A DNA stretch of 12,568 nucleotides from JBCBKZ01 sp039026975. GTDB lineage: Bacteria > Bacteroidota > Bacteroidia > J057. Shown one piece after another: positions 3,895 through 12,457 of this stretch. A model generated the notes under the pieces. It was not told where the DNA came from. It ran no database searches and was given only the letters and a program-made list of their open reading frames with translations. Numbering within the stretch: the first letter of the stretch is position 1; each line of letters opens with the position of its first letter. The stretch is from contig JBCCLI010000176.1 of NCBI GenBank assembly GCA_039026975.1, positions 1 to 12,568 of the forward strand, read 5' to 3'. Position numbers and translations under genes: made by a program.

Positions 3895-6672
3895 ATGAAT
3901 AAGCCCGTATACACTCTCTTTGCTTATCCATATAGTTTATGTTTCATTAGCCTGTTACTTGTACTCAGTAGCTGTACGTTCAATAAGCGCAGCCTGCTTA
4001 TCTCTAGTCCTGATAACAGCTACCAGTTGACTGTATCTACTAAGGCAGGACAGCTCCACTATTCTGTTAGCCTGGCTAATAAAGTGCTCATAGAGGATAC
4101 TCCCTTAGGACTATTTCTGGATAGTGAGTGGATAGGGAGAAGGGTAAGATTAGGGAAGGCAAAAGATTCAGTCTATACCCATTTTACTGATCAAGGCCCG
4201 GTAGCGGTTCGTGCTGCTGACATTCCTATTCTCCATAGGAAATCAGGAATAAGATACGTACTGGCAGTGAGGATATCTGCTTTAGGATTTGCGTATCGTT
4301 ATGAGTTATCTGCTAAGGAGAATGATCTAAAGGATTATCAAAAATTAGTGGAAAAGGGATCTTGGAAGCTTCCTAAAGAAACAGATATATGGTATACCCC
4401 TTATCAGCAGGAGTCTGTACAGGTAAAAAATAAACCTGTAAAAGACCTCATGGCTAAGGAAGTATTAAGCCTACCCCTCATCCTTAGCTTACAGAAAGGA
4501 GACCACTATTTACGCTTGAGTACCTTTAACGAGTCTTCTGTCTATCCTCCTAAGATCTTAAATGAAGGGAATAACGAACTATTCTTACAGAATGTCTTGG
4601 CCATAGAACAAGGGAAAATGCTGAAGACGCCCTGGAAGATTTCTTATATGGCTGGGGATTTATCTTCTCTATATAAAAGTCCATTCTTCCCTGGTATTAG
4701 GGAAGAAAGCATAGATACAGAGTCAAATTTTTCCTGGGTAAAAGGTGGGAATCTGCTTCGGGTTCCTATTTCTCCAGGAGAACCAGACAGTATATTTATA
4801 GAAACCTATCAGCGTGCTGCTATAGATTGGGACTTTCCCTACCTTTCCCTGGAAAGAGGATGGGAAGAATGGCCCTCAAACTGGAAGAGAGTAAAAAGAG
4901 TAGCTGAAAAATCGCCCGGACTGGGTATATGGGTATGGAAACCTATGAGTAGCCTGCTAGATCCCATAGAAAGGAGGCAGTTTTTCAGGCAAGCTAAGTT
5001 TCATCTGGTGAAAGGGGTGGTGATAGCCTGGAATAATAGGGAAGAGCGCCAAAGTGCAGATACCCTGCTTACTACCCTCTTTCAGGATGCCGCGGAGTTT
5101 AACCAAATGATTTTACTGAGGGCTAATGCTGCCTACACACCTTTCAGTACCACTTCCCCTAATTTTATGGGTATCACCCGTAGGCAGGAGGGTGCTTCCC
5201 TCAGCTTCCCTTCCAGGAAAAGTATCAGCAAGGTAGTATTGACAGCTGACCTTCTTCCCGAGGGATATGTCCAGCGAACAGGAGAAACCGGTAGACAGGA
5301 CCCTCAGGTAAAGACTGCATTCACCTTAGCTAATCTTCTACACACTACCGCTAACATTAGAGAATGGGAAGGTATTCCTACCGACTTTTCTTTCCACCCT
5401 GAGCAGGATTTCCTCTCTGGAATCCCCACAGGATGGGAAGAGGGCCTGATTCTACCTATCACACAATTAGGGAAAAGAACAGCCATAGCCAGAAAAAAGG
5501 GAGATTCATGGTATGTAGCCATCCAAAATGGCGCACAAACTACGCGAGAGTCTTTCTCCTGTGATTTTCTGGGAGACGGCAGGTATAAAGTGAAACTGAT
5601 AAAAGATTCACCAGGAAAGCTAGAGAAGCTTCTTCATAAAACCATGGTCATTGACTCTTCCCACTGGGAAGAGGTATACCTTCCTGCTGGTGGAGGAATG
5701 TTAGCCCATTTTCAGAGGACTTCTCTTCCTCTGCAGGAAATCAAGCTGTCTTACACTACCCCCCAACTTGCAGAGCCTATGAAGCTTAAGGTAGACAGGG
5801 TAGGCGCAGCCAGAACCGTTAGGTATACCCTGGATGGGTCAGATCCAGGGAGAAGATCTACTCTGTATAAAAGATCACTAAATGTGGCACGTCCCCTCAT
5901 TTGTAAGATGGCCGCCTTTAGAGGAAGGGAGAGAATGTTTGCTAGTACAGAAGCCGCTTTTGTTAGCTTTCCCGGTCCTGATATACAGGCGGCAGATTCT
6001 ATCTTTTGGGATGAGATGGAAGTTCAAATATGGAACGAGTCTGGAATTGGAGAAATTCTCTACACCTTAAATGGAAGGTCGCCAAGCAGGAAGTCAGCTC
6101 GCTACAGAAAGCCCATTCTCCTGAAAAAGACGGCCACACTGACGGCCTCTATTTTACTATCATCAGGTGTGCAGAGCAGCGTACAGCAAAGGACATTTAC
6201 CCGGGTAGAAGCCCTAAAGGGAGATAGCCTCCTAAACCCGAAAAAGGGCTTAACCTATTATCTTTTTCCCGAGGAAGAGAACATCCCTAATAGGATATCA
6301 CTAGATGAATTACCAGCCTCCCAACAGGGCCTGGAAAAGTATAATTTTAGCAAGTTACTAGCTGTCAAAGACAGTAGCTTTTCTATTCTATATAAGGGCT
6401 TTTTAAAAGCGGAGGTAGCTAATTTATATACGCTGGACGTAAGAACTAATGGGAATGTTCAGCTACTAGTAGGAGACAGGCTAGTCTTGGAGGCCTATAC
6501 AGACGGGTATATGAGTAGTGCCTCTGGCTTTGTAGGATTAGAGGAAGGTTTTCATCCCATTACCTTATTATATTCTCAGCATGAAGGTACACCTGCTTTA
6601 GAACTAACCTGGGGCCACCCTAATATGGAGCGGCAAACGCTAGAAGAGGCACTATTCTATGAAGCAGAATAG
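3895..6672 (+). CDS. GH97-family surface lipoprotein with FN3-associated repeats and PA14 domain; degenerate active site
   Basis: This 925-residue lipoprotein has its lipobox (LSSC) with the modified cysteine at C27. Residues 35-270 match the GH97 N-terminal beta-sandwich, opening SPDNSYQLTVS. Residues 280-510 form the GH97 barrel (FPYLSLERGW at 314-323, SPNFMGITRRQEGA at 421-434), and 505-600 match the GH97 C-terminal domain (FLSGIPTGWEE, IARKKGDSWYVA). Two chitobiase-like/FN3-associated repeats follow: VRYTLDGSDP near 642-690 and ILYTLNGRSP near 721-770. A PA14-like domain occupies about 782-910. GH97 enzymes cleave alpha-glucosides or alpha-galactosides. Here the usual K-V-D-F nucleophile strand reads VVIAWNN (375-381), with A378 where retaining members carry Asp, so normal activity is doubtful. 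The added modules suggest carbohydrate binding at the cell surface. The gene stands alone, divergent from the stator operon and convergent with a transglycosylase gene. No SusC/SusD pair is visible. Confidence 0.85.
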   Translation: MNKPVYTLFAYPYSLCFISLLLVLSSCTFNKRSLLISSPDNSYQLTVSTKAGQLHYSVSLANKVLIEDTPLGLFLDSEWIGRRVRLGKAKDSVYTHFTDQGPVAVRAADIPILHRKSGIRYVLAVRISALGFAYRYELSAKENDLKDYQKLVEKGSWKLPKETDIWYTPYQQESVQVKNKPVKDLMAKEVLSLPLILSLQKGDHYLRLSTFNESSVYPPKILNEGNNELFLQNVLAIEQGKMLKTPWKISYMAGDLSSLYKSPFFPGIREESIDTESNFSWVKGGNLLRVPISPGEPDSIFIETYQRAAIDWDFPYLSLERGWEEWPSNWKRVKRVAEKSPGLGIWVWKPMSSLLDPIERRQFFRQAKFHLVKGVVIAWNNREERQSADTLLTTLFQDAAEFNQMILLRANAAYTPFSTTSPNFMGITRRQEGASLSFPSRKSISKVVLTADLLPEGYVQRTGETGRQDPQVKTAFTLANLLHTTANIREWEGIPTDFSFHPEQDFLSGIPTGWEEGLILPITQLGKRTAIARKKGDSWYVAIQNGAQTTRESFSCDFLGDGRYKVKLIKDSPGKLEKLLHKTMVIDSSHWEEVYLPAGGGMLAHFQRTSLPLQEIKLSYTTPQLAEPMKLKVDRVGAARTVRYTLDGSDPGRRSTLYKRSLNVARPLICKMAAFRGRERMFASTEAAFVSFPGPDIQAADSIFWDEMEVQIWNESGIGEILYTLNGRSPSRKSARYRKPILLKKTATLTASILLSSGVQSSVQQRTFTRVEALKGDSLLNPKKGLTYYLFPEEENIPNRISLDELPASQQGLEKYNFSKLLAVKDSSFSILYKGFLKAEVANLYTLDVRTNGNVQLLVGDRLVLEAYTDGYMSSASGFVGLEEGFHPITLLYSQHEGTPALELTWGHPNMERQTLEEALFYEAE

Positions 6673-6711
6673 GGCCTGCTGTCAACTAGGAAAATCTTTT
6701 TTAGCTATGCT

Positions 6712-7674
6712 TTACTCATTCACGGTAAGTAACTCCAGATATTCATAGCTTCCAGAGTGGCAGATACTAGAGTATTCCTGGTGGACCAGTTCCTCCATGC
6801 AGATGTGAGCTGCTAAGGCAAGCTGAGAGTAGTTCTGGGAACAGTTCTGAAAGCCCCCTTCGCTTGAATTCCAGAGGCTGGTGATAAGGTTCATTCCCCC
6901 TTTTTTGATACCTGTCTTGAGAATAGCCTTTTGTACGTTTCCGGCTCCAGCATGATAGACGTGAAGTACCAGAAGCTTAAACCAAAGGTCAGAGGTATGA
7001 TAGGAAATTCCGGCTCTACGTAAAAGCATTTCCGTTTCCGGGATACAAGCTGTTTTGAAGAATTTAGCAGCTGCCAAGGCTGATTTAGTATAGCTGGCCC
7101 GTTCATCCTTATGTTCATTAATGGTTAGCCCAAAAGCTTTTCCTACACTTTTCATGAGTTGGAAAGGGCCATAAGCCCCTGCTGTAGAAGTTAACAGCTG
7201 ACCTGGGCTTTCTATCATAAGGACTGATTGCGCATACCAGGGGTCTACCCCCTGTCTATGAAAAATATCAATGACGCCTTTAAGTTCTGGTAGTACCTGA
7301 TGGAAGCGGTAGAAGTGGCTCTTTCCCTGGGCTACAAATAGCTTTCCCTTAATGTTGTACTGCTTGCGTATATCCTGGAGGTACTGGTACCGTTGGTAGC
7401 GGTCGAATCCTTTCCAGATGATCGTAGGGATGTGGCTCAGTATCTTTCGCGTGCGAGGGGCATAGATCATACTCATGTCTGGCTCCAGCTGCATAAGCGT
7501 TTTCCAGAAGATGATTTCTGTCCGCTTATTCCAATTTTCATGGAAGATGGTAGGCGTTTGGACGTACTGTTCGAATTTACCAGAAATCAGGTGCCGAACT
7601 TCAGATACGTGTTCCTGGGGAAACAGAAGGTTACTTAGTAAGAAAAAGATAGATAAGGGTAAGGCTCTCTTCAT
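6712..7674 (-). CDS. Secreted GH23/SLT lytic transglycosylase, paralogue A
   Basis: This 320-residue protein has a signal peptide (about 1-20) and is the last of three tandem paralogues. The C-terminal half, about 140-300, is a lysozyme-like SLT domain that would cleave peptidoglycan between MurNAc and GlcNAc to leave anhydro-MurNAc. Family motifs are intact: the catalytic Glu in MIESPG (E155), GAYGPFQLM (166-174) in place of the usual GLMQ, and YHAGAGN (240-246) in place of AYNAG. The closing NCSQNYSQLALAA corresponds to the final helix of MltD-like enzymes. Residues 47-140 form a domain shared with the other two paralogues (IFWKTLM..., RKIL, AQGKSHFYRF) that I cannot name. No LysM repeat is present. 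It ends 39 bases from the convergent GH97 gene and is separated by 161 bases from the upstream paralogue, so it may have its own promoter. Confidence 0.88.
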   Translation of the reverse strand: MKRALPLSIFFLLSNLLFPQEHVSEVRHLISGKFEQYVQTPTIFHENWNKRTEIIFWKTLMQLEPDMSMIYAPRTRKILSHIPTIIWKGFDRYQRYQYLQDIRKQYNIKGKLFVAQGKSHFYRFHQVLPELKGVIDIFHRQGVDPWYAQSVLMIESPGQLLTSTAGAYGPFQLMKSVGKAFGLTINEHKDERASYTKSALAAAKFFKTACIPETEMLLRRAGISYHTSDLWFKLLVLHVYHAGAGNVQKAILKTGIKKGGMNLITSLWNSSEGGFQNCSQNYSQLALAAHICMEELVHQEYSSICHSGSYEYLELLTVNE

Positions 7675-7835
7675 AACAGGCGTTTTTAAATAGAACGACT
7701 GTTTAATTAATTTCTGGGGTAGGTGTAATCTGAAGGAGAAACTTGTGGGGGGAAGCCTTATTCATTCCCTGAAAAGGGCTTTTTAAAAATGTTCTACTAA
7801 GAAATGGGGGAGTAAGAATGTAGGCCTTATTGGCT

Positions 7836-9083
7836 TTATGGTGCGTAAGTAAGCATAGGCTCCACAGAGTAGCAATTATTTTTTCCTACTTTCAAGAGAG
7901 TCTCATCTAACTTGAATAGAGAGGCAAGTGCTATCTGCGAATAGTTCTGAGAAGCATTTTTGAAGCCTTTGTATTCCGTCTGCCATACTTCCTGCATGAG
8001 CCTGGTACCACCTTCTGTGGTAGTGATTTGGTCTAGGACTCCTCCTACATTACCCGCTCCTGCATGATACACATGTAAAACCAGCATTCTGAACCAGGTG
8101 TCACGCTCATTGAAGGAAATATTTCTTCTCCTCAATAGTGTTTTAGTCTCAGGGACACAGGAATGCTTGATAAGCATAGCCGCTCCATAAGCAGCTTTTT
8201 CAAAGTCAGCCCGTTCATCTATGCTATCATTCACTATCAATCCATACTGACGTGCTACCGTTTCCATGAGCTGAAAATGCCCATATGCCCCTACAGGAGA
8301 GTAAGCCATTTTTCCAGGGCTTTCTATCAGTAGGATAGCCTGCGCAAACCATGGATCAACCTCATAAGCATCAAATAATTCTACCCCTCTGCTGACCATG
8401 GGTAGTACATGTTTGAATTTATAATAGTACTTCTTACCAGTGGTGATATAAATATCTTCGTGAGCCAGCACTTCATGTACCTGTGCTATGCTGTCTCTAA
8501 AAGATTCTTTTTTCTCATCAGCTAAGATCTCCCAATCAGCAATGGCCATTCTATGAAGAATTTTCCTATTACTGGAAACATTAACCAGGCAAGAATCACC
8601 TGGCATGTTCATGATTTTTTTCCAGAATTTAATTTGCGGGAGTTCTGACCATGCCTCATCGTACAGTTTTTTGTCAGTTAGCACATGCGTACAAGAGGCA
8701 TATTCTTTAAGAGAGGCTTGAAAGACGGGTAACTCATGATCTTCTATACTCACTTCATTCCCTATATCAGCATAATTCACTTGCGGATCATATCCATTTC
8801 CATAGACCGTGATGGAAATATGTGGATGATATCCATGCATACTTGTTTGTAAGCTGGTTACGCTGTCATTGGAAAATACTGTGAAAGAGAAGTGGTTAAC
8901 CATCTCTGCGGGTTCTTCTACATATACCGGCACAAATTCTGCATAGATTTCTGACTCTAAATCTGTAAAAGAAGTAAGGAGAAGAAACACGGGTAAGGAT
9001 GCCCAGGTACATATATACGAAAAGAGTAAACCCCTGAATAAAGAGGGTTTCTTGGACACAGATATGTAATCTCTTTTGCGCAT
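7836..9083 (-). CDS. Secreted GH23/SLT lytic transglycosylase, paralogue B with N-terminal extension
   Basis: At 415 residues this is the longest of the three paralogues. A hydrophobic segment at about 17-39 follows a Lys/Arg-rich start and could be an uncleaved membrane anchor or a long signal peptide. Residues 45-140 are an extra acidic region absent from the two neighbours, with no motif I recognise. The shared pre-domain (IKFWKKIM, SNRKIL, IYITTGKKYYYKF) spans about 145-240, and the SLT domain about 240-395. Catalytic motifs are present: LIESPG with E254, GAYGHFQLM (265-273) and YHAGAGN (339-345), then NASQNYSQIALA. It has His where the neighbours have Pro in the GxFQLM loop. It should be a peptidoglycan lyase acting in the periplasm. 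It lies 105 bases downstream of paralogue C on the same strand, compatible with joint transcription. The ATG at 9083 is supported because the charged, hydrophobic targeting segment begins right after it. Confidence 0.86.
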   Translation of the reverse strand: MRKRDYISVSKKPSLFRGLLFSYICTWASLPVFLLLTSFTDLESEIYAEFVPVYVEEPAEMVNHFSFTVFSNDSVTSLQTSMHGYHPHISITVYGNGYDPQVNYADIGNEVSIEDHELPVFQASLKEYASCTHVLTDKKLYDEAWSELPQIKFWKKIMNMPGDSCLVNVSSNRKILHRMAIADWEILADEKKESFRDSIAQVHEVLAHEDIYITTGKKYYYKFKHVLPMVSRGVELFDAYEVDPWFAQAILLIESPGKMAYSPVGAYGHFQLMETVARQYGLIVNDSIDERADFEKAAYGAAMLIKHSCVPETKTLLRRRNISFNERDTWFRMLVLHVYHAGAGNVGGVLDQITTTEGGTRLMQEVWQTEYKGFKNASQNYSQIALASLFKLDETLLKVGKNNCYSVEPMLTYAP

Positions 9084-9188
9084 TATGACTCTACCGATAA
9101 CCGATGATGTATTAAATGTACAAAAGTTGGAATGACGAAAAGCCGAGAAATTATTCTATGGTAATATGTTACGCATGTTTGGTGAAAG

Positions 9189-10169
9189 TCATCTGCTGGA
9201 TTGGAAAAAGTACGGTGGGATAAGCTTTCCTTTCTTCTGATAGATTAGCTTTTCAAGCTCTAGTTTAGCTGCTAATACGATTTGTGAATAGTTTTGGGAA
9301 GCATTTCTAAACCGTCTACTTTTTGTTTTCCATAGCTGAATAATCAATTCATTTTCTTTTACGGAATAGGGGATTTTCCTGAGTGCGCCAGCTACATTTC
9401 CAGCCCCAGCATGATATACGTGTAGCACTAACAACTTGAACCATAGGGATTCTTCTATATAAGGCTGCCCGCGTCTCTCTACTAGCCTAATGGTATTGGG
9501 GATGACTACCTCACGTAAAAAGCGGGCAGTAGCCCTGGCAGACTTTTGTAAATCAGCCCGCTCATCTACCTCTTTATTTATGCTTAGACCAAACTGTCTA
9601 CCTACCGTTTTCATAAGCTGATAGGGCCCATAAGCACCTGCACGGGATTTACGGATTTTTCCGGGACTTTCTATCAGTAAAATAGCCTGTGCATACCAAG
9701 GGTCTATTCCTTCTTCTAGGAAAATAGGAACAGATTCATGGATCTGAGGAAGGGCTTCCTCTATTAAATAGTAATGGGCCCTGCCTTGGGTAATATATAT
9801 GGACTCCTGATCAGGAATATCCCAAGCCGTTTTCAAGCTATCTCTGAAATATCTTCTCTGGCTACGGTACCTCTTCTTTTGATAAATACTGGAGGGAATG
9901 TCTCCTAGGATTTCTCTATTGGAAGCTAGAGAAACCAGGCATTTTTCAGGAGGGGTTTGTATGGCTGTTCTCCAGAAAATAATACTGGATAGGGTATCCC
10001 AGCCTTCTGGATAGATAGCAGGCTCACTGATGAGGGTATAGGTGCCTACCTCAGGAATCTCTACCAGGATGATATACTCTTCTCCGCAGACCTCTATTTC
10101 ATCCTGACAAAGGACGAAAGTAGAAAACATCAACATGAACAGGCTCAGAAAAATGGTTTTACTCCGCAT
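9189..10169 (-). CDS. Secreted GH23/SLT lytic transglycosylase, paralogue C
   Basis: This 326-residue protein is the first of the tandem trio in the direction of transcription. A signal peptide covers about 1-21 (FLSLFMLMFSTFVLCQ); the Cys lies where a lipoprotein Cys could be, but FVLC lacks the usual small residue before it, so simple secretion is more likely. Residues 57-150 are the shared pre-domain (IIFWRTAI, SNREIL, IYITQGRAHYY). The SLT domain at about 153-312 carries LIESPG with the catalytic E167, GAYGPYQLM (178-186), DERAD, YHAGAGN (252-258) and NASQNYSQIVLAA. It is closest in length and layout to paralogue A. As a family 1-type lytic transglycosylase it would cut peptidoglycan in the periplasm, during growth, remodelling or insertion of envelope machines; which of these is not shown. 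A possible promoter lies at 10230-10263. Confidence 0.88.
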   Translation of the reverse strand: MRSKTIFLSLFMLMFSTFVLCQDEIEVCGEEYIILVEIPEVGTYTLISEPAIYPEGWDTLSSIIFWRTAIQTPPEKCLVSLASNREILGDIPSSIYQKKRYRSQRRYFRDSLKTAWDIPDQESIYITQGRAHYYLIEEALPQIHESVPIFLEEGIDPWYAQAILLIESPGKIRKSRAGAYGPYQLMKTVGRQFGLSINKEVDERADLQKSARATARFLREVVIPNTIRLVERRGQPYIEESLWFKLLVLHVYHAGAGNVAGALRKIPYSVKENELIIQLWKTKSRRFRNASQNYSQIVLAAKLELEKLIYQKKGKLIPPYFFQSSR

Positions 10170-10229
10170 CAGGTACCTCAGTTATTACATTTTTTCTAGC
10201 GAGTATGCGGTGATGAATAGCTAATCTTA

Positions 10230-10263
10230 GTAAGATAAATTTCTTATTTCCCCTATTTCAAAA
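10230..10263 (-). promoter_or_regulatory. Weak promoter candidate for the transglycosylase cluster
   Basis: On the minus strand TTTTG (10263-10259) is followed after 21 bases by TATCTTAC (10237-10230). This fits the Bacteroidota -33/-7 arrangement apart from two mismatches in the second box. It would give a leader of roughly 55 bases before the ATG at 10169. The 229-base gap shared with the rightward protease gene holds no gene, and no convincing promoter was found for the latter. Confidence 0.25.
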
Positions 10264-10398
10264 GTGGAAAGAATTGCGGAAATTCTAACATGTTTATAAG
10301 TATTAAAAATAGCAAGGATGAGGGGTAATTATTAGAGAAGCATCTTATTAGCTGTACCCTACGTCCTATACTTAGACGCACTTACACACTTAACCTAC

Positions 10399-11397
10399 AT
10401 GAAAGCGAATCTACTTATTCTCCTCATATTCCTGGGAGTCATAGCTTGTGATTCTTCTGATACTCCCTCAGGGCCTGAAAGCGATAATCCCAATGGCTTC
10501 AGTACGCGCATACAAGACGTGTCCTTCAGCACTTCAGATATAGCGCTTTTCTGGAAGGTCTTCGATGGGACTTCTTCTCACACGGAAGAGAGCATAAATG
10601 AAAACTACATTCAAAAGGGATCTCAAGGTCTTAAAGCCTATGTCCAAAAGAAGCCTACTACGGCCAGGAGCCTAGCGAGGAACCTAAGCTTACCCGCTTA
10701 TCTTTCCTATTATAAAGATGTACGTCCGAACACTCTCCCTTTATCTGATGTGGAAGATGAGACCCTGGGTTTATTTCGTGATTTCCAGGCGCTATTTCCG
10801 GATATGATTTTCCCTGATGTATATTTTTTAGTAGGAGCCATGGAAGCAGGAGGAAAAGTAGCCCCAGAAGGAATCCTGGTAGCGGTGGAAATGTTTACTA
10901 AAAATCCTGATACTCCTGTGGAGGGCTTAAGTGAATGGCATAAACAGGTAACCCAAAAAAGGGAGTATCTAAGTAGCATTGTACTACATGAGACCGTGCA
11001 TGTCCAGCAGTTTTACATCAACCAGGACCTGGGAAATAATCCCAGCCTCCTAAAGCAATCCATGATAGAGGGGGGTGCGGACTTTATTACTGCTTTATTG
11101 CTGGATGGCAAATTTATCAATGAGCATATACATGTATATGGGGATTCATTGGAAGAAGAGATATGGAAGGAGTTCCAGCTTGACATGTACAATTCTACTT
11201 ATGGAGATTGGCTGTACACAGGTAGACCGGGAGCAGACGGTAGACCAGCAGATTTAGGCTACTACGTAGGCTATAAAGCAGTAGAGCACTTCTATGAGAA
11301 TGCATCTGATAAAAAAGCAGCTATTAAGGAATATCTTGAAACCGCTGACTTTGTTTCTTTTCTGGATAAATCCGGGTATGCAGATAAGTTTAACTAA
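10399..11397 (+). CDS. HExxH zinc-metalloprotease-like lipoprotein, GldB/DUF2268 type
   Basis: This 332-residue protein is exported as a lipoprotein: a hydrophobic start (LLILLIFLGVIAC) ends in a lipobox with the lipidated C17. The next residues are rich in Asp, Ser and Pro, as in surface-exposed Bacteroidota lipoproteins. The zinc motif HETVH is at 197-201 in IVLHETVHVQQF, and the probable third ligand E224 is in EGGADFI, giving a gluzincin-type HExxH...E site. This pattern is that of the DUF2268-like putative Zn-proteases, to which the gliding lipoprotein GldB is related. The overall sequence does not let me call GldB itself, which is essential for gliding but whose enzymatic role is unclear. 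Substrate and role are unknown. It is divergent from the transglycosylase cluster, and its stop codon overlaps the convergent DUF1835 gene by 4 bases. Confidence 0.75.
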   Translation: MKANLLILLIFLGVIACDSSDTPSGPESDNPNGFSTRIQDVSFSTSDIALFWKVFDGTSSHTEESINENYIQKGSQGLKAYVQKKPTTARSLARNLSLPAYLSYYKDVRPNTLPLSDVEDETLGLFRDFQALFPDMIFPDVYFLVGAMEAGGKVAPEGILVAVEMFTKNPDTPVEGLSEWHKQVTQKREYLSSIVLHETVHVQQFYINQDLGNNPSLLKQSMIEGGADFITALLLDGKFINEHIHVYGDSLEEEIWKEFQLDMYNSTYGDWLYTGRPGADGRPADLGYYVGYKAVEHFYENASDKKAAIKEYLETADFVSFLDKSGYADKFN

Positions 11398-12326
11398 GCG
11401 GTCCTCCTAAGTAGCCTGTCTTTCTCTGCAGACCACACATATTCATCCGTACGACTTCCCCCGAAGGTAAGGGGGAAATGCTGATGAAGGGTTCCTTTTT
11501 CTGTTCCCTGGAGAATAGCTTGTGCTCCCTCTGTTATACTGGTAGGCTGTTCTGAGGCTATGAAATCCTGCAGTCTGCTGAGGTAAGCAAAGTAGCTCAT
11601 GTCTCCAGCACCGTATAATCGATCTTTCTTCAGCATACTACCTACCAATTTTCGGGTGTTTGCTACTCCTTCCTCAGCTAGTGAGAGTATGTCTGTCTCT
11701 ATCTCATTTAGCCCACTGTTTGCATGGGGAAATCTTTTGAAGTGGGCATGTATTGCCTCCTTGAGATAAGGGAATACTGAAGGGGGATCCTGTACTAATT
11801 GGGCTAGTTCCAAATGGGAAGCTGCATTATAGGCCTCCCAAATGGCATGTGCATACCTTAGGTCTTCCTGGGTAAGTGCTACTCTGTGGGTGAATAGTTC
11901 CGGATAATAGCTGGGGTCTATCTCTCCAAGGGCTATGAGGCCTTCACTGGAAGGATGCTCTCCCAGGCACACAAGACTGATGTGGGCCAGCTGGGGAAGC
12001 TGCTGGTAGAGGTAGGAACAGGCGGCCAGCATATTTATTTGGCAGAATAAGTCATACTCAAACCATAGGACTACCTCCTCATATTGTGAAAGAGAGTCCA
12101 GTTTCCTAAATTCTGCTTTCGCCTTTTGGATAAATTCTGCTTCAGGAATCTGATACTGAGAAGCAAAAAACTGAGACCTAGTCTGGAAGAACCGCTCACT
12201 CCCTACATCTGTGGTGGTAGGGCCTTCACTTAGTGCTTCCCGCCAAATGATGAGATCTCCTGCTATACCTTGCTCCGCAAAAATATCCTTTATGCTATCG
12301 CCATTGAGAATATGAACGGTCTTCAT
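11394..12326 (-). CDS. DUF1835 domain-containing protein
   Basis: This 310-residue protein has no signal peptide and is probably cytoplasmic. Its opening (VHILNGDSI at 4-12, then IIWREALSEGP at 26-36) and the later VVLWFEYDLFCQINML (85-100) are hallmark segments of DUF1835. Around residues 195-235 it has the FPYLKEAIHAHFKRFP and LNEIETDILSL segments found in the C-terminal part of the same family. The biochemical function of DUF1835 proteins is unknown to me, so none is assigned. The ATG at 12326 is supported because the family match begins at residue 3. The gene is complete, follows the partial minus-strand gene at the right edge by 131 bases, and converges on the protease gene with a 4-base overlap at the stop codons. 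Confidence 0.85.
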   Translation of the reverse strand: MKTVHILNGDSIKDIFAEQGIAGDLIIWREALSEGPTTTDVGSERFFQTRSQFFASQYQIPEAEFIQKAKAEFRKLDSLSQYEEVVLWFEYDLFCQINMLAACSYLYQQLPQLAHISLVCLGEHPSSEGLIALGEIDPSYYPELFTHRVALTQEDLRYAHAIWEAYNAASHLELAQLVQDPPSVFPYLKEAIHAHFKRFPHANSGLNEIETDILSLAEEGVANTRKLVGSMLKKDRLYGAGDMSYFAYLSRLQDFIASEQPTSITEGAQAILQGTEKGTLHQHFPLTFGGSRTDEYVWSAEKDRLLRRTA

Positions 12327-12411
12327 GTGCTAATAACTGTTATACCTGAAGATAAGAGAAAGATAGACTTGCGCTTACCTCCTTAGTAGATAAATGAAGG
12401 GAGTTGAAAGA

Positions 12412-12433
12412 TTTTAGGTGAAATTCCCTAAAA
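12412..12433. repeat. Small inverted repeat between DUF1835 and the right-edge gene
   Basis: TTTTAGG (12412-12418) pairs with CCTAAAA (12427-12433) around an 8-base loop, 25 bases beyond the stop of the right-edge gene. Its position would suit a terminator, but the stem is A/T-rich and no strong T-run follows on the minus strand. The role is therefore uncertain. Confidence 0.25.
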
Positions 12434-12457
12434 ACCTTACAATCCCCTGTTCCCATA

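Noticed and set aside
5304..6227. Short frames inside the GH97 gene
   Set aside because: The GH97 frame has continuous domain matches across this region, so these are out-of-frame readings.
3895..6672. SusB-type alpha-glucosidase of a starch utilisation locus
   Set aside because: The fold is GH97, but the catalytic strand is altered, extra FN3-associated and PA14 domains are fused, and no SusC/SusD genes are near.
7393..7693. Plus-strand frames opposite transglycosylase A
   Set aside because: They are antisense to a clear signal-peptide and SLT-family coding region and lack any family resemblance.
7771..7790. CCCT GAAA AGGG followed by CTTTTT as a terminator
   Set aside because: The stem is only 4 bp and the T-run is on the plus strand, whereas the flanking genes are transcribed on the minus strand.
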